Shown piece by piece: positions 37,677-46,483 of a DNA stretch of 64,000 bases. The notes below the pieces were generated by a model. It saw only the letters and a list, made by a program, of their open reading frames with translations. It ran no database searches and was not told the origin of the DNA. This DNA is from Calothrix membranacea FACHB-236. Lineage in GTDB: Bacteria; Cyanobacteriota; Cyanobacteriia; Cyanobacteriales; Nostocaceae. The DNA is taken from the NCBI RefSeq assembly GCF_014696315.1, contig NZ_JACJPX010000018.1, positions 1 to 64,000 of the forward strand. The letters run 5' to 3'. The stretch's first letter is position 1, and each line of letters begins with the position of its first letter. Position numbers and translations under genes: made by a program.

Positions 37677-38759
37677 ATGGATACTAAAGCTTCTATTTTG
37701 GTAATTGATGATGAACCCGATAACTTTGATGTTGTTGAAACATTGCTAGACGGTGAAAGTTATCAACTATATTACGCGCCTAGTGGTAAACAAGCCTTAG
37801 AACGCCTCGAAAGTTTTCGTCCTGATGTCATATTACTGGATGTGATGATGCCAGAAATGGATGGCATGGCAGTCTGTCGTCACATCAAAGCCGATCCGCA
37901 ATGGCAAGCTGTGCCTATTATTATGGTGACAGCATTAACCGATAAAGAAGATTTAGCACGTTGCTTAGCAACTGGCGCAGATGACTTTATTAGTAAACCC
38001 GTTAATGGTGTAGAGTTACGCGCTAGAGTACATTCTATGTTGCGGATTAAGCAGCAGTACGACAACCTACAATCTTTGTTGAGACTGCGAGAAGACATGG
38101 TGAACATGATTGTTCATGATATGCGTAACCCGCTATCCAGTATTTTTCTCTCCACTGATATTCTGAAGTTACCTGGCTTAACACCCCAAAAACTGCAACG
38201 TAAACTCGAACAAATTGCGATCGCCTCCCAGCAACTACAATTATTAATTGATAACTTGTTAATCATGGCCAAGTTAGAATCTGGCAAAATGATTCTCAAT
38301 TATTCAGAAGTAGATATAGGCGATCTGTGTTTGTTAGCTGTTAATGATGTAGAAGCAATTACTGCCCAAAAGAACTTGAATCTAGTTACGGAATTACCCA
38401 AATTTAAAGACAATATCAAAGTTGATGCCTCTATCTTTCGGCGAGTACTAGATAATTTGCTCTCGAATGCCATTAAATTTTCACCTTCCAACTCGGAAAT
38501 TATTTTGCGGGCAGAGTATTTAGAATTAGGTGGAATAAAAGTACAAGTTGCTGATTCCGGCCCTGGAGTTGCTAAAGATTTAAGACAAAGTATTTTCGAG
38601 AAATATGAGATAGGTAATCTCATGCAAAATGTTTCGCAAATTGGTTTAGGATTAGCTTTTTGCAAAATGGCAATTGAAGCACATCAAGGCAGTATAACTG
38701 TTGAAGATAATCATCCTCGAGGCACTATTTTTACAGTTTTTATCGCTAAGAATTCCTAA
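37677..38759 (+). CDS. Response regulator-histidine kinase (REC-HisKA-HATPase)
   Basis: About 360 residues. Receiver domain first (ASILVIDDEPDN, phospho-Asp in ILLDVMMPEMDG, Lys in DDFISKPVNG), then a kinase core with the H-box VNMIVHDMRNPLSSIFLS, the N-box NLLSNAIKFS, the G1 box DSGPGVAKDLR and GLGLAFCKMAIEAHQG. The start ATG 37677 lies 12 bp after the stop codon of the giant kinase, so the two are surely co-transcribed and probably work in one phosphorelay, the receiver here accepting phosphate or tuning this second kinase. There is no DNA-binding output domain, so the final target lies elsewhere. Confidence 0.92.
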   Translation: MDTKASILVIDDEPDNFDVVETLLDGESYQLYYAPSGKQALERLESFRPDVILLDVMMPEMDGMAVCRHIKADPQWQAVPIIMVTALTDKEDLARCLATGADDFISKPVNGVELRARVHSMLRIKQQYDNLQSLLRLREDMVNMIVHDMRNPLSSIFLSTDILKLPGLTPQKLQRKLEQIAIASQQLQLLIDNLLIMAKLESGKMILNYSEVDIGDLCLLAVNDVEAITAQKNLNLVTELPKFKDNIKVDASIFRRVLDNLLSNAIKFSPSNSEIILRAEYLELGGIKVQVADSGPGVAKDLRQSIFEKYEIGNLMQNVSQIGLGLAFCKMAIEAHQGSITVEDNHPRGTIFTVFIAKNS

Positions 38760-38787
38760 AAATTTATTGAGTAAATTAGTCCAGTAT

Positions 38788-38814
38788 GGTGCGTTAGCGA
38801 TAGCGTAACGCACC
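38788..38814. repeat. REP-like palindrome, copy 2 (inverted relative to 3222-3248)
   Basis: GGTGCGTTAGCGATAGCGTAACGCACC-type palindrome, the reverse complement of the copy at 3222, with the same GAGAAA flank. It lies about 30 nt after the kinase stop codon and could act as a transcript-end hairpin. Confidence 0.85.
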
Positions 38815-38829
38815 GAGAAAGATGGTGCC

Positions 38830-39038
38830 CTGTGGCTAATTCTCACTCTCTTAATTGCCGAAATCCTTGCATTTTATAAATCAATACGCAATACGCTTGG
38901 GTTAAGTTTATTAGCGATTGATTTGTCACTGATTAAAACAGCCAGATCAATTGGGGGATTCTCCCCCAAACCCCCGATTGGGTGACGGTTGCGTCCCCCA
39001 AACCCCCTCCAAAATTATTGTTCTGTTTTTTTGTTGAG
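38830..39038. other. Spacer, G/C-run repeats
   Basis: No gene seen. Contains a CCCCCAAACCCCC-type repeat (about 38952-39012), a sequence style common between cyanobacterial genes. Confidence 0.5.
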
Positions 39039-39142
39039 TAATACCAATTTGAAAAAAGAATGCGACAGATTGTAGGGGCAAGGCACTGCCTTGACCTCTA
39101 GAATATTATTGATGTGTCGCAAACATTATTTGATTTGGTATA
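39039..39142. mobile_element. MITE-like element, family B copy 1
   Basis: Bounded by TAATACCAATTTGAAAAAAG on the left and CAAACATTATTTGATTTGGTATA on the right, an imperfect inverted pair. The same two ends occur in inverse orientation at 52588-52725, and a decayed version at 57049-57152. The middle holds GTAGGGGCAAGGCACTGCC, a sub-repeat also found near 22740. Confidence 0.7.
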
Positions 39143-39143
39143 A

Positions 39144-39383
39144 CTAGTACAGCACGGTGTAAATAGCGCAAAGTTGAGCCAGTGTGTTGGACGGGTTTCC
39201 CGGCTTAAAGCAACTGGCGTTGGCGGTGTCGGTTTCCGTCCCGCCAAACTTTGTAAGAGAAACAGACCATACGTCTACAAAATCAACAAAACGCTGACTC
39301 TGTCTTAATGCGCGAATTTTGTTAGCGCAGCGTTAGCGAGTTCGCGAGCGTCATTTTGAATTTTGAATTCACGGCGGTACTAG
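39144..39383. mobile_element. 240-bp MITE with IS630-like ends
   Basis: Left end CTAGTACAGCACGGTG (39144-39159) and right end CACGGCGGTACTAG (39370-39383) are inverted repeats, each with a TA just outside GTAC, as expected for TA-targeting IS630/mariner elements. The left end read inward aligns with the right end of the IS630 element at the start of the window: GTACAG, CGG, AAAT and CA are shared at the same positions. There is no coding capacity. It directly abuts the family B element at 39039-39142. Confidence 0.75.
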
Positions 39384-39431
39384 TTTTTTGGTTTTGTTAT
39401 CAATTAATTTTCTTAACTGAACTGTATTTAG

Positions 39432-42050
39432 TTATAACCAATTCCCCACTAAGACGTAAGCTGCCCAAAATAATGGATGTTGATATTTAGGGTTGTTTAA
39501 CAAAGCTAGTTGGGCTTGGCGGAGTGCTTCAGCTTTAGTCAGCTTTTGAGAAGTTAATTCTCGGTAGAACTGACTCATCAATTCTGCTGTAGATTTATCA
39601 TCCACATTCCATAAAGAAGCAAGGGTACTGCGTGCGCCCGCCCGCACAGCTATCCCCGCCAATCCCAAAGCAGCCCGCTTATCTCCAGCAGCAGTTTGAC
39701 AGGCGCTAAGAACAAGTAATTCAATGGCATTCTGTCTTTGTGTCTCTCTTATCCGCAGTAAAGTATCAAGTTGATTGACGTTAATTCGACTATCCCAGGT
39801 GAGAATAAACGTTTCGTCAGCTTGAGAACTAAACTGACCGTGAGTTGCTAAATGTACTACAGGGAAAAGTACAGAATTGACTTGTTCCTGGAAATTTTGG
39901 CTGGTAAATTTTTGATTGAGTAGTACTTTAGTAGGTACTTCAGACTTAATTTGATTTAATTCCTGTGCCACATTGCTGAGGGCAGAAAAGCCTTGGCGAG
40001 CTTCTGTAATTCCGGCAGTCAAAGCTTTGATTTGTTGCTGTGACCATGACTTGGGAGTTAATAACTGTAATCCTGGAGTTAAAGCGATCGCATATTTTTG
40101 GATAAGATACTGTTGACCATCGTAAAGGGCAGCCATCGGAATATTTCGCAAGGAACCATCCAAAACAAATACCAAAGTTTTGATTTGGGATTTAGCTAAG
40201 TATTCCTGGGCAGGTTGCAATAGCCAATTATATATTTGTTTAGATAAGGCTTGAGTCTGTCGCAGTGTATAAGGTTTAATCAGTTCTTGGCGCAATTGGT
40301 CTACAATTGTTTCCACCTCATTAGCACTGATGTTGGTTTTGTAATGACGCAACGGTTGTTGAGGTAACTTAAGAATAACTTCTATTGTGTCGTCCAAGAT
40401 AATTGGATAGATAACTGCTGCAGTCGGATCTTGTCGGTCGATAACAGAGTCAATTTGTATTGGTTTTCCTTCTAAGCAAGCTACTCGAAAGAAGTTGTCA
40501 AGTTCAGCTAATTGTAGGGATTCAATGACAGCACGAGCTTGAACTAGTTTTTCTTGGCTGGGTTGAGAGTTTCCTTTTGATCGCAACAATAAATTGACTA
40601 ACTGCCGATAGATTGGTTCTACTTCATCGCGGAAAGAAAACTGCACCTCTGGATTAATCGCAACTAAATCGTTACGGAGAGATTGCAGGATTTTAACTGA
40701 TTCGCTATAAGCTGCGAGCGCACCTTTAAAATCTCCCTTAGCTTTGAGCAAACGTCCTAACTGCCATTGCCAACGATAGGTAATATCTGGCGCATTGATG
40801 GCTTGGGAAATCGCTAAGGCTTCCTGGGTAAGTTCTTGAGCGCTATCAAATTGTTGCGTCTGTTCGTATAATCCTCCCAGATTTCCTAGGGCATAAGCAA
40901 CTGAGCGTTGGTCTTGTAAATCTCTGGCTTGTTGGACTGCTGTAGCTAAAAGTTGGGCTATCTCCTTTACTTCTTGTCCTGCTTTGAGTTTCATTAAACT
41001 CTGGGCAAAGTTAATTCGAGCGTAAACTGCCTTGCGACTGACAGGTAAATTAGGAATTTGAGCTTGGATTTTAGACACCAACCCTTGAGCCGCATTTAGT
41101 TGATTGTCATCCAATAATAGGCTGAGTTGATTTAAATCAGCTTGGATACGTGTAATTGCAGAAGTAGATGTAGCGGCAGCTTGCTGATAGTAATTTAAAG
41201 CCCCTGGGATATCCTGCTGGGCTGTAGCGGTGTTACCTAAACTCAGCCAAGTTTCACTGATAAGTTGAGGAGATTGTAATTGCAGTTTTGTTGCTACTGC
41301 TAAACTCTGCTGCAAAATCTTTCGGGATTGTTCTAAATCCCCGACGACTCGCAAGACATTGCCAAGACTACGCAATCCTGTAGCTTTGAGCGTTGAGTCT
41401 GGTTGATTTTGTAGGCTTTGATTAATCTGGGTTAATGTCTTCTGGGCTTGACGATAATTTCCCAAACTTTGCAAAGCTTGAGCAGAGTTAATTCTGCTAC
41501 GAATTGATCCAATATGATCACCGATTTCTGCATACATTGCAGCTGAACGTTGCCAGGTATTGAGAGCTGATTCAGCTTTTCCTTGGGCTAACTCTAGCCG
41601 ACCTTGAATATCTAAAGCTTGGGCTAGGATTTGCGTTTGGGAATTTTCTTCAGTGTGTAAAAAGTTTAGGCTTTGGGCGATTGCTTCACTAGCTTTTGAC
41701 CACTGTCCTAATTGCTGGTAAGTCAAGGAGAGATTGCTCAAGGTCATAGCTTGCCTGAGTTTATCCCCTTGAGCTTTGAAAGCAATCAATGCCTGTTCAA
41801 ACATTAAAGATGCTTGATTAAACTGTTCTGCTTCATAAAAGTTTTTACCCTGTTCAAATAACTCTTGAGCATTAGATACAGCTTGAACAATTGAGCTTTG
41901 AGCAGCAACAAAAGCAAAGGTGGACGGCAATACACCTATAGTTAAGAAAATAGCCAAAAGTATTAGTATTCCACAACGGTAAACTTCTCTAGGCAAATAC
42001 ATCAACAGACGGCGGACTCTATGAAAAAATAAAAATCGTTTTCTTTTCAT
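39432..42050 (-). CDS. TPR-CHAT domain protein, exported or membrane-anchored
   Basis: 872 residues from the ATG at 42050, preceded by GAGGG 8 nt upstream; an ORF extension to 42170 exists but looks non-coding. A hydrophobic N-terminal segment (CGILILLAIFLTIGVLPSTF) acts as signal or anchor. About residues 60-450 are TPR-type helical repeats (QASLMFEQALIAFKAQGDKL, GNLGGLYEQTQQFDSAQELT). The C-terminal 300 residues are a CHAT protease-like domain with the His in VVHLATHGQFSS and the Cys in ELLVLSACQTAAGDKRA, then AGARSTLASLWNVDD. Cyanobacteria often carry such proteins next to haemagglutinin-type TpsA exoproteins, and one lies 1.7 kb downstream here (43724). The cleavage target is unknown. Confidence 0.9.
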   Translation of the reverse strand: MKRKRFLFFHRVRRLLMYLPREVYRCGILILLAIFLTIGVLPSTFAFVAAQSSIVQAVSNAQELFEQGKNFYEAEQFNQASLMFEQALIAFKAQGDKLRQAMTLSNLSLTYQQLGQWSKASEAIAQSLNFLHTEENSQTQILAQALDIQGRLELAQGKAESALNTWQRSAAMYAEIGDHIGSIRSRINSAQALQSLGNYRQAQKTLTQINQSLQNQPDSTLKATGLRSLGNVLRVVGDLEQSRKILQQSLAVATKLQLQSPQLISETWLSLGNTATAQQDIPGALNYYQQAAATSTSAITRIQADLNQLSLLLDDNQLNAAQGLVSKIQAQIPNLPVSRKAVYARINFAQSLMKLKAGQEVKEIAQLLATAVQQARDLQDQRSVAYALGNLGGLYEQTQQFDSAQELTQEALAISQAINAPDITYRWQWQLGRLLKAKGDFKGALAAYSESVKILQSLRNDLVAINPEVQFSFRDEVEPIYRQLVNLLLRSKGNSQPSQEKLVQARAVIESLQLAELDNFFRVACLEGKPIQIDSVIDRQDPTAAVIYPIILDDTIEVILKLPQQPLRHYKTNISANEVETIVDQLRQELIKPYTLRQTQALSKQIYNWLLQPAQEYLAKSQIKTLVFVLDGSLRNIPMAALYDGQQYLIQKYAIALTPGLQLLTPKSWSQQQIKALTAGITEARQGFSALSNVAQELNQIKSEVPTKVLLNQKFTSQNFQEQVNSVLFPVVHLATHGQFSSQADETFILTWDSRINVNQLDTLLRIRETQRQNAIELLVLSACQTAAGDKRAALGLAGIAVRAGARSTLASLWNVDDKSTAELMSQFYRELTSQKLTKAEALRQAQLALLNNPKYQHPLFWAAYVLVGNWL

Positions 42051-42276
42051 GTTCTTGCCCTCAATGTTCTTTGCATCTTTGCAAAAGAAATCCTTGTGAA
42101 AGAGTACAAGACCTTGTGCTTTTACCCATGTATAGCCGTCACAGAGGTTAAGACATTTTTGTTTGCTCAAAGTCTTGTAGACACAAAGCAGCTACTCTTA
42201 TGAGTTCTCTGTAGGAGTACCCGTAGGGTAGCAACTAGGTTGATACTCAGCACAGTCTTGTCGGCAAAACCACGCC

Positions 42277-42615
42277 TTAACGCTCAGGACGCTTGCGATC
42301 GTTTTTACGAATACCTCCTGCCATCTGATATTCGTCGCTATTATGACCGAATTTATAAGCTATACCACGCAAAATTTGATCGGAATAATCTGCTAAATCT
42401 TTTTCACTTTTAACGATATGGGTTAATAATATATCAATATTGGAGAGGGCGCTATTGTATGCTTCTATCGATTGTCGCAGGCTCTCGATTTTTTCAGTAT
42501 AATTTTTGACTGTCAACCCCTCTCCCACCTCAAGAGTTGGATTGATAGACTTAATATTTGCTAGTCGTACTTGAGCTTTGTTAAGTGTACGTGAATTGCG
42601 TCTTGGTCTTGCCAT
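42277..42615 (-). CDS. Hypothetical cyanobacterial protein, 112 residues
   Basis: A soluble, basic protein beginning MARPRRNSRTLNKAQVRLAN and ending GHNSDEYQMAGGIRKNDRKR. The middle is helical (KNYTEKIESLRQSIEAYNSA). I recognise this as the type of small conserved cyanobacterial protein with a C-terminal (N/S)xEYxMAGGxRKxDRKxP motif but know no function for it. I prefer the ATG at 42615 over a TTG nine bases earlier. It lies between the CHAT and DUF559 genes on the same strand. Confidence 0.7.
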   Translation of the reverse strand: MARPRRNSRTLNKAQVRLANIKSINPTLEVGEGLTVKNYTEKIESLRQSIEAYNSALSNIDILLTHIVKSEKDLADYSDQILRGIAYKFGHNSDEYQMAGGIRKNDRKRPER

Positions 42616-42624
42616 AATTAACAC

Positions 42625-42999
42625 CAGGTTGACGAATCTATTACATATCTATGGTGGACAATTGTATAAAAAGTTGTCATACGTAAAATTGTTGATTTTT
42701 CTGCAAGAACCGAACATTTAAGTGATTTCCAGGATTTTTTTAGGGATTGACACCACATTTAATGTATGGGCACAGGTAATGGTGTTAACTTATGCCTTAG
42801 GCAAGATAGGTTTTACCCCACCCTAACCCTGCCCTTGCAAAGGGGAGGGAACTGGATTTTCTCTTTTCGCTCTTCGCAAGTTAGAGGGAACCAGATTTGT
42901 ATTTCCCCCCTTAGCAAAGGGAGACTAAAGGGGGTAAAACCCGAGGTTTAATAGCAACTCCAACTTTTGTATACCCTAGCCCAACGCCAAGGCAAAGAG
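42625..42999. other. Spacer with cyanobacterial intergenic repeats
   Basis: No gene seen. The region 42815-42950 contains the CCACCCTAACCCTGCCC and CCCTTAGCAAAGGGAGACTA types of dispersed repeat; a related CCTCCCCTTACCAAGGGGAG repeat lies at about 48373. Confidence 0.55.
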
Positions 43000-43380
43000 C
43001 TAAAGAGAGGTAATTTCTCTCATCTGACAAATAACCTCTCTAATCCTCTCAACTACACCATCCAAATCTTTGTAAATCTCCTGATTTGTAAACCTCAAAA
43101 CTTTCGTACCTTTTGATTCCAAAAATAGTTGCCGTTCCCGGTCATATTCTGGTATTCCATCTTGGTAATGACTATCGCCATCAATTTCAATAGCAAGTTT
43201 CAATTCTGGAGTATAAAAATCAACCACAAATGCATCGATGCTGTATTGTCTACGAAATTTACAGCCTTGAATTTGCTGATTTCTTAGCTTTGCCCAAATC
43301 ATCTTTTCGGCTAGCGGCATATTGTTTCTGAGTGCTTGCCGTTTTGATTTTTGCGAAGTTTGGTTATACAACTTTGTCAT
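43000..43380 (-). CDS. DUF559 / Vsr-like endonuclease
   Basis: 126 residues of the DUF559 family, which has a very-short-patch-repair-like PD-(D/E)XK nuclease fold. Visible features are the N-terminal LRNNMPLAEKMIWAKLRN, then GCKFRRQYSIDAFVVDFYTP, the catalytic core LAIEIDGDSHYQ with acidic metal ligands, and KVLRFTNQEI. These single-domain proteins are widespread and often multicopy in cyanobacteria and near mobile DNA; their substrates are not known. Full length, no breaks. Confidence 0.88.
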   Translation of the reverse strand: MTKLYNQTSQKSKRQALRNNMPLAEKMIWAKLRNQQIQGCKFRRQYSIDAFVVDFYTPELKLAIEIDGDSHYQDGIPEYDRERQLFLESKGTKVLRFTNQEIYKDLDGVVERIREVICQMREITSL

Positions 43381-43469
43381 CAGTGACTTTTATGTTAATC
43401 AACTCTAATTATTGTTCCCCTGCAGGGTTAAGGTGTATACATAAGTCGCAAGTCGGTTTGCGATCGCGT

Positions 43470-43640
43470 CAAGGCGGAAACTCTTGCAGGGATGACGGAA
43501 GCTCTTGCAGGCTGCGCGATCTACTGAAACATCAAGGCGGAAACTCTTGCAGGGAAGGCGGAAGCTCTTACAGGCTGCGCGATTTACTGAAACGTCAAAG
43601 CGGAAGCTTTTACAAGGAAGACGGAAGCTTTTGCAAAGAC
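43470..43640. repeat. 63-bp tandem repeat, 2.7 copies, built on a 21-bp subunit
   Basis: Copies start at 43470, 43533 and 43596. Each contains two 21-bp subunits (AAGGCGGAAACTCTTGCAGG and a GACGGAAGCTCTTGCAGGC variant) and one diverged subunit (TGCGCGATcTACTGAAACaT). A frame stays open across it on the plus strand (43332-43775), but it overlaps known genes at both ends and is only repeat-derived, so I do not call a gene in 43381-43723. Confidence 0.85.
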
Positions 43641-43723
43641 AGTGTAAAGCACCAAATTCTTAAAAATCGAGCGATCGCATCTCTAGTTTCCCTAAAGTGC
43701 GATCTTATTTACGTCTTGTTGTA

Positions 43724-46105
43724 TCAGTTGCGCTGTTGCGGCATATTGCAAGATTCTGGAGTCAACCCCGGATGATTGGGTGTGACGGTGGATGCAGAGG
43801 CAGTGAGCAGCATTTCCCCATTTTTACTCCTGACTAACCCCTGAGCTTCTACTATGGGAGTAGGAGCAGGTGCGATCGCAGAAACAGTTGCACGAGAGCG
43901 ATTGATTTTTGGGTCAAGAGTAACTAAATTTACCTCAATGGCATCGTCATTCAATATCTCATTGGGACTTTCTGATAATCCGCCCCGTCCTGTAACCACA
44001 AAACTACTAATTTGTTCGCCTTTGGGAGTACAGCCTTGAGCAATTTGCTCTTGAGCATCAACTAAATTAGTTGGCAGTTCCACTAATCCTTTGCTAGGGT
44101 CAACATCGAGTGTATTAATTTCTACAATGCCACTCAAGTCAGGACTTGCTCCAGTAGCGGTAATGTCACTTTCTGGAGTAGATGCATTGCGAAATTCTGT
44201 GCCGAAAATACCCAGTGCTTCTATTATCACCCGACCTCCACGGAAATCAGTAGAATTAGCACTGATATTACTGTTTTCTGCAGCTACTAAAAAATTAGTA
44301 TTGATGTTGATATCACCGCCAATAACATTGTTGCCAATGGCATTAGTGCTGATGTTACTGTTACGACGCAGAAACATTAAGTCTTTGGCACGTAGAGTAA
44401 TTGTTGCTTGAGGTTGAGCGGAGTTAGTGTTGGCACTGCGAGTATCAGCCCTCAAAGTGCCATTGTCCAAACGTATAAAATCAGCATCGACAGTTAAATT
44501 ACCTGCATTGCCTGTTCCCCGACTTTCCACAAAAACTCCAGCCCCATCGCGAATTAATAGTTGCTGGGTATTAATCCTTAAGGTTCCTCCATCTCCTGCG
44601 CTTCTTGCTTGAGCAGACAAGTTACTAGGACGACCACCGACGGAGAGACCAATTAGTTGTACAGAGTCAGCAAGGACAGTTAAATTACCTCCCTTGCCAC
44701 GAGTAAATGTGGCAGTACTTACCGCAGCCCCATCTTCGATTAGCAATTCTTGAGTATTAATTATTACTGAACCTGCATCTCCTACGCCTTGAGTCAGGCT
44801 AGCCAAGCCACTAGCACTTAGATCGTTAGCTGTGCGACCACTCAGATGCACTTTGTTAGCAGTAACAGTTACATTTCCTCCTTTGCCACTACTAACTGTA
44901 CTGGCATTTACTTGTGCTCCTGCTTGGATAAGTAATATAGGAGTGGTAATTGTCACCGAACCTGCTTGCCCTGCTCCGTTAGTTGCAGTATATAATCCGC
45001 TAGCAGATATAAAGCCAGTGCCAATCAATTCTCCAGTCAATTCCACTGATTCAGAAGCATTCACAGTCAAATTTCCACCCGGCCCCGTACCTAAAGTAGC
45101 AGTTATGACTTGTGCGCCTCCTCGCATAATCAATCTTTGGACATCAATACTGACATTTCCTGCTGCTGCTGAGGTAAAGGTGGTAGCTCTAACAATCGAG
45201 GAGCTTTCCAAGTTTAACTGCGAGCCTTTAATAGAAACAGCACCACTCTCTGCTTGATTGAGAATGCTGCTGTTTTCTTCAATGGCAATGTCTACAAAAC
45301 TTCTAGATAATTGAATATTTCCAAAATTTATAGCGTTTTCATAGTTTAAAGTCCAGCCTTGGTTTGTTTGGCTGAGATTAACTTGACCAACTCCCGTAAC
45401 GCTACCAAGTTCAATTCGCCCACCTGGTACATTCAGATAAGCACCTTGTAGGATTACATTTTTGCCTACTAAAGCTAAGGTTTTATTTGATGGTAGTATT
45501 AGCCCCAGCATCTGTTGGCTAGCAGATGAACCACCTATCCCCTGGACGCGAATATCTCCAGTTTTTTCTCCATATTGCAATCCCAGAGGAACATTTACGC
45601 TTAATAAAGGCTGAGTTTGTGGAGTGATAGCACTAAATTCTAAGCCGTCGGCAAATTTCAAGCTACTTGCTGTACTAGCGATAAACGAACCACCAATATC
45701 TAAACGGGCGTTTTGCCCAAAAATAATTCCATTGGGGTTGATGAAAAACAGATTAGCTACACCGTTAGCTCGAATCAATCCATCAATATTAGAAATAGAT
45801 GAACCTGTGACTCGGCTAATGATGTGCTGAATATCCGCAGGATTATTAAAGAAAGCTGTGCCTCCTGTTTGGACGGAAAATTGCTCAAAGCTATGAAATA
45901 AATTTGCGCCTCGTGTCGCTCCACCGGAAATCACATCAACGGGAGAATTAGGAGTTTGAGGCGTAACTATAGAATTTTCAGATCCCAAAGTGCGATCGGG
46001 TGCGATTTGGGCTAGTGCAGAATTGCCAAAGGCGATCGCTCCACCCATTGCCAAGCAACTTGCTAAGTAACATTTCCATTTGCAGTTGCGATCGCTTGTA
46101 GCCAT
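43724..46105 (-). CDS. Two-partner secretion exoprotein (filamentous haemagglutinin N-terminal domain)
   Basis: About 793 residues from ATG 46105 (MATSDRNCKWK). A signal peptide (CYLASCLAMGGAIAFGNSAL, AQ) is followed by the TPS secretion domain: ISGGATRGANLFHSFEQFSV, FFNNPADIQHIISRVTG and RANGVANLFFINPNGIIFGQ. The remainder is a long right-handed beta-helix of repeated segments of the type VSIKGSQLNLE / GAGVFVESRGTGNAGNLTV, ending in a short Cys-containing tail (QGCTPKG) seen in many cyanobacterial TpsA proteins. It should be exported through a TpsB/ShlB pore, but no such gene is in the window. Likely an adhesin or surface protein. Confidence 0.9.
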   Translation of the reverse strand: MATSDRNCKWKCYLASCLAMGGAIAFGNSALAQIAPDRTLGSENSIVTPQTPNSPVDVISGGATRGANLFHSFEQFSVQTGGTAFFNNPADIQHIISRVTGSSISNIDGLIRANGVANLFFINPNGIIFGQNARLDIGGSFIASTASSLKFADGLEFSAITPQTQPLLSVNVPLGLQYGEKTGDIRVQGIGGSSASQQMLGLILPSNKTLALVGKNVILQGAYLNVPGGRIELGSVTGVGQVNLSQTNQGWTLNYENAINFGNIQLSRSFVDIAIEENSSILNQAESGAVSIKGSQLNLESSSIVRATTFTSAAAGNVSIDVQRLIMRGGAQVITATLGTGPGGNLTVNASESVELTGELIGTGFISASGLYTATNGAGQAGSVTITTPILLIQAGAQVNASTVSSGKGGNVTVTANKVHLSGRTANDLSASGLASLTQGVGDAGSVIINTQELLIEDGAAVSTATFTRGKGGNLTVLADSVQLIGLSVGGRPSNLSAQARSAGDGGTLRINTQQLLIRDGAGVFVESRGTGNAGNLTVDADFIRLDNGTLRADTRSANTNSAQPQATITLRAKDLMFLRRNSNISTNAIGNNVIGGDININTNFLVAAENSNISANSTDFRGGRVIIEALGIFGTEFRNASTPESDITATGASPDLSGIVEINTLDVDPSKGLVELPTNLVDAQEQIAQGCTPKGEQISSFVVTGRGGLSESPNEILNDDAIEVNLVTLDPKINRSRATVSAIAPAPTPIVEAQGLVRSKNGEMLLTASASTVTPNHPGLTPESCNMPQQRN

Positions 46106-46483
46106 TTGAAAAATTTCGCCTAATATCAATTAGAAACAGGGGAGCGAAGTATAAAAGATAATAGTTATCAACTTGGCTGGTGAGAGTAGAGATGACCTCT
46201 CCTTAAATTTTCTTATTTAAGCTTAAGTTACCTTATTTTGTAGCTGATTTGTGAAAATCAAACTCCTTAATTTATCCCTATTTACGTTTTTAGATTTAGA
46301 GGTGAACCTGGTAATAACTATTAAAAACCTTAAGCACAGAAATAGATTGCCTGTTTTCAGATCGGGAGCATCGCCACCTCACCAAAGATTCTAACTTTGC
46401 AAACAAGAGGTAAAAAATTATTTTCAGCCAGCGATCGCTTCTCTACAAGTACAAATTTCTGATTAATTATGAGGAAAGAAAAT
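46106..46483. promoter_or_regulatory. Divergent promoter region of the TpsA and haem-oxygenase-like genes
   Basis: A 380-bp AT-rich gap between divergent genes. I see no repeats apart from one HIP1 site at about 46431-46438. Promoters for both directions must lie here, but no convincing boxes can be picked. AGGAAAG lies about 9 nt before the ATG at 46484. Confidence 0.45.

Noticed and set aside
42051-42170. 40-residue N-terminal extension of the CHAT/TPR protein
   Set aside because: ATG 42050 has GAGGG at the right distance and starts a signal peptide; the extension is Cys- and Lys-rich without family similarity.
43332-43775. 147-residue plus-strand frame across the 63-bp repeats
   Set aside because: Overlaps the ends of two real genes on the other strand and consists of repeat translation.
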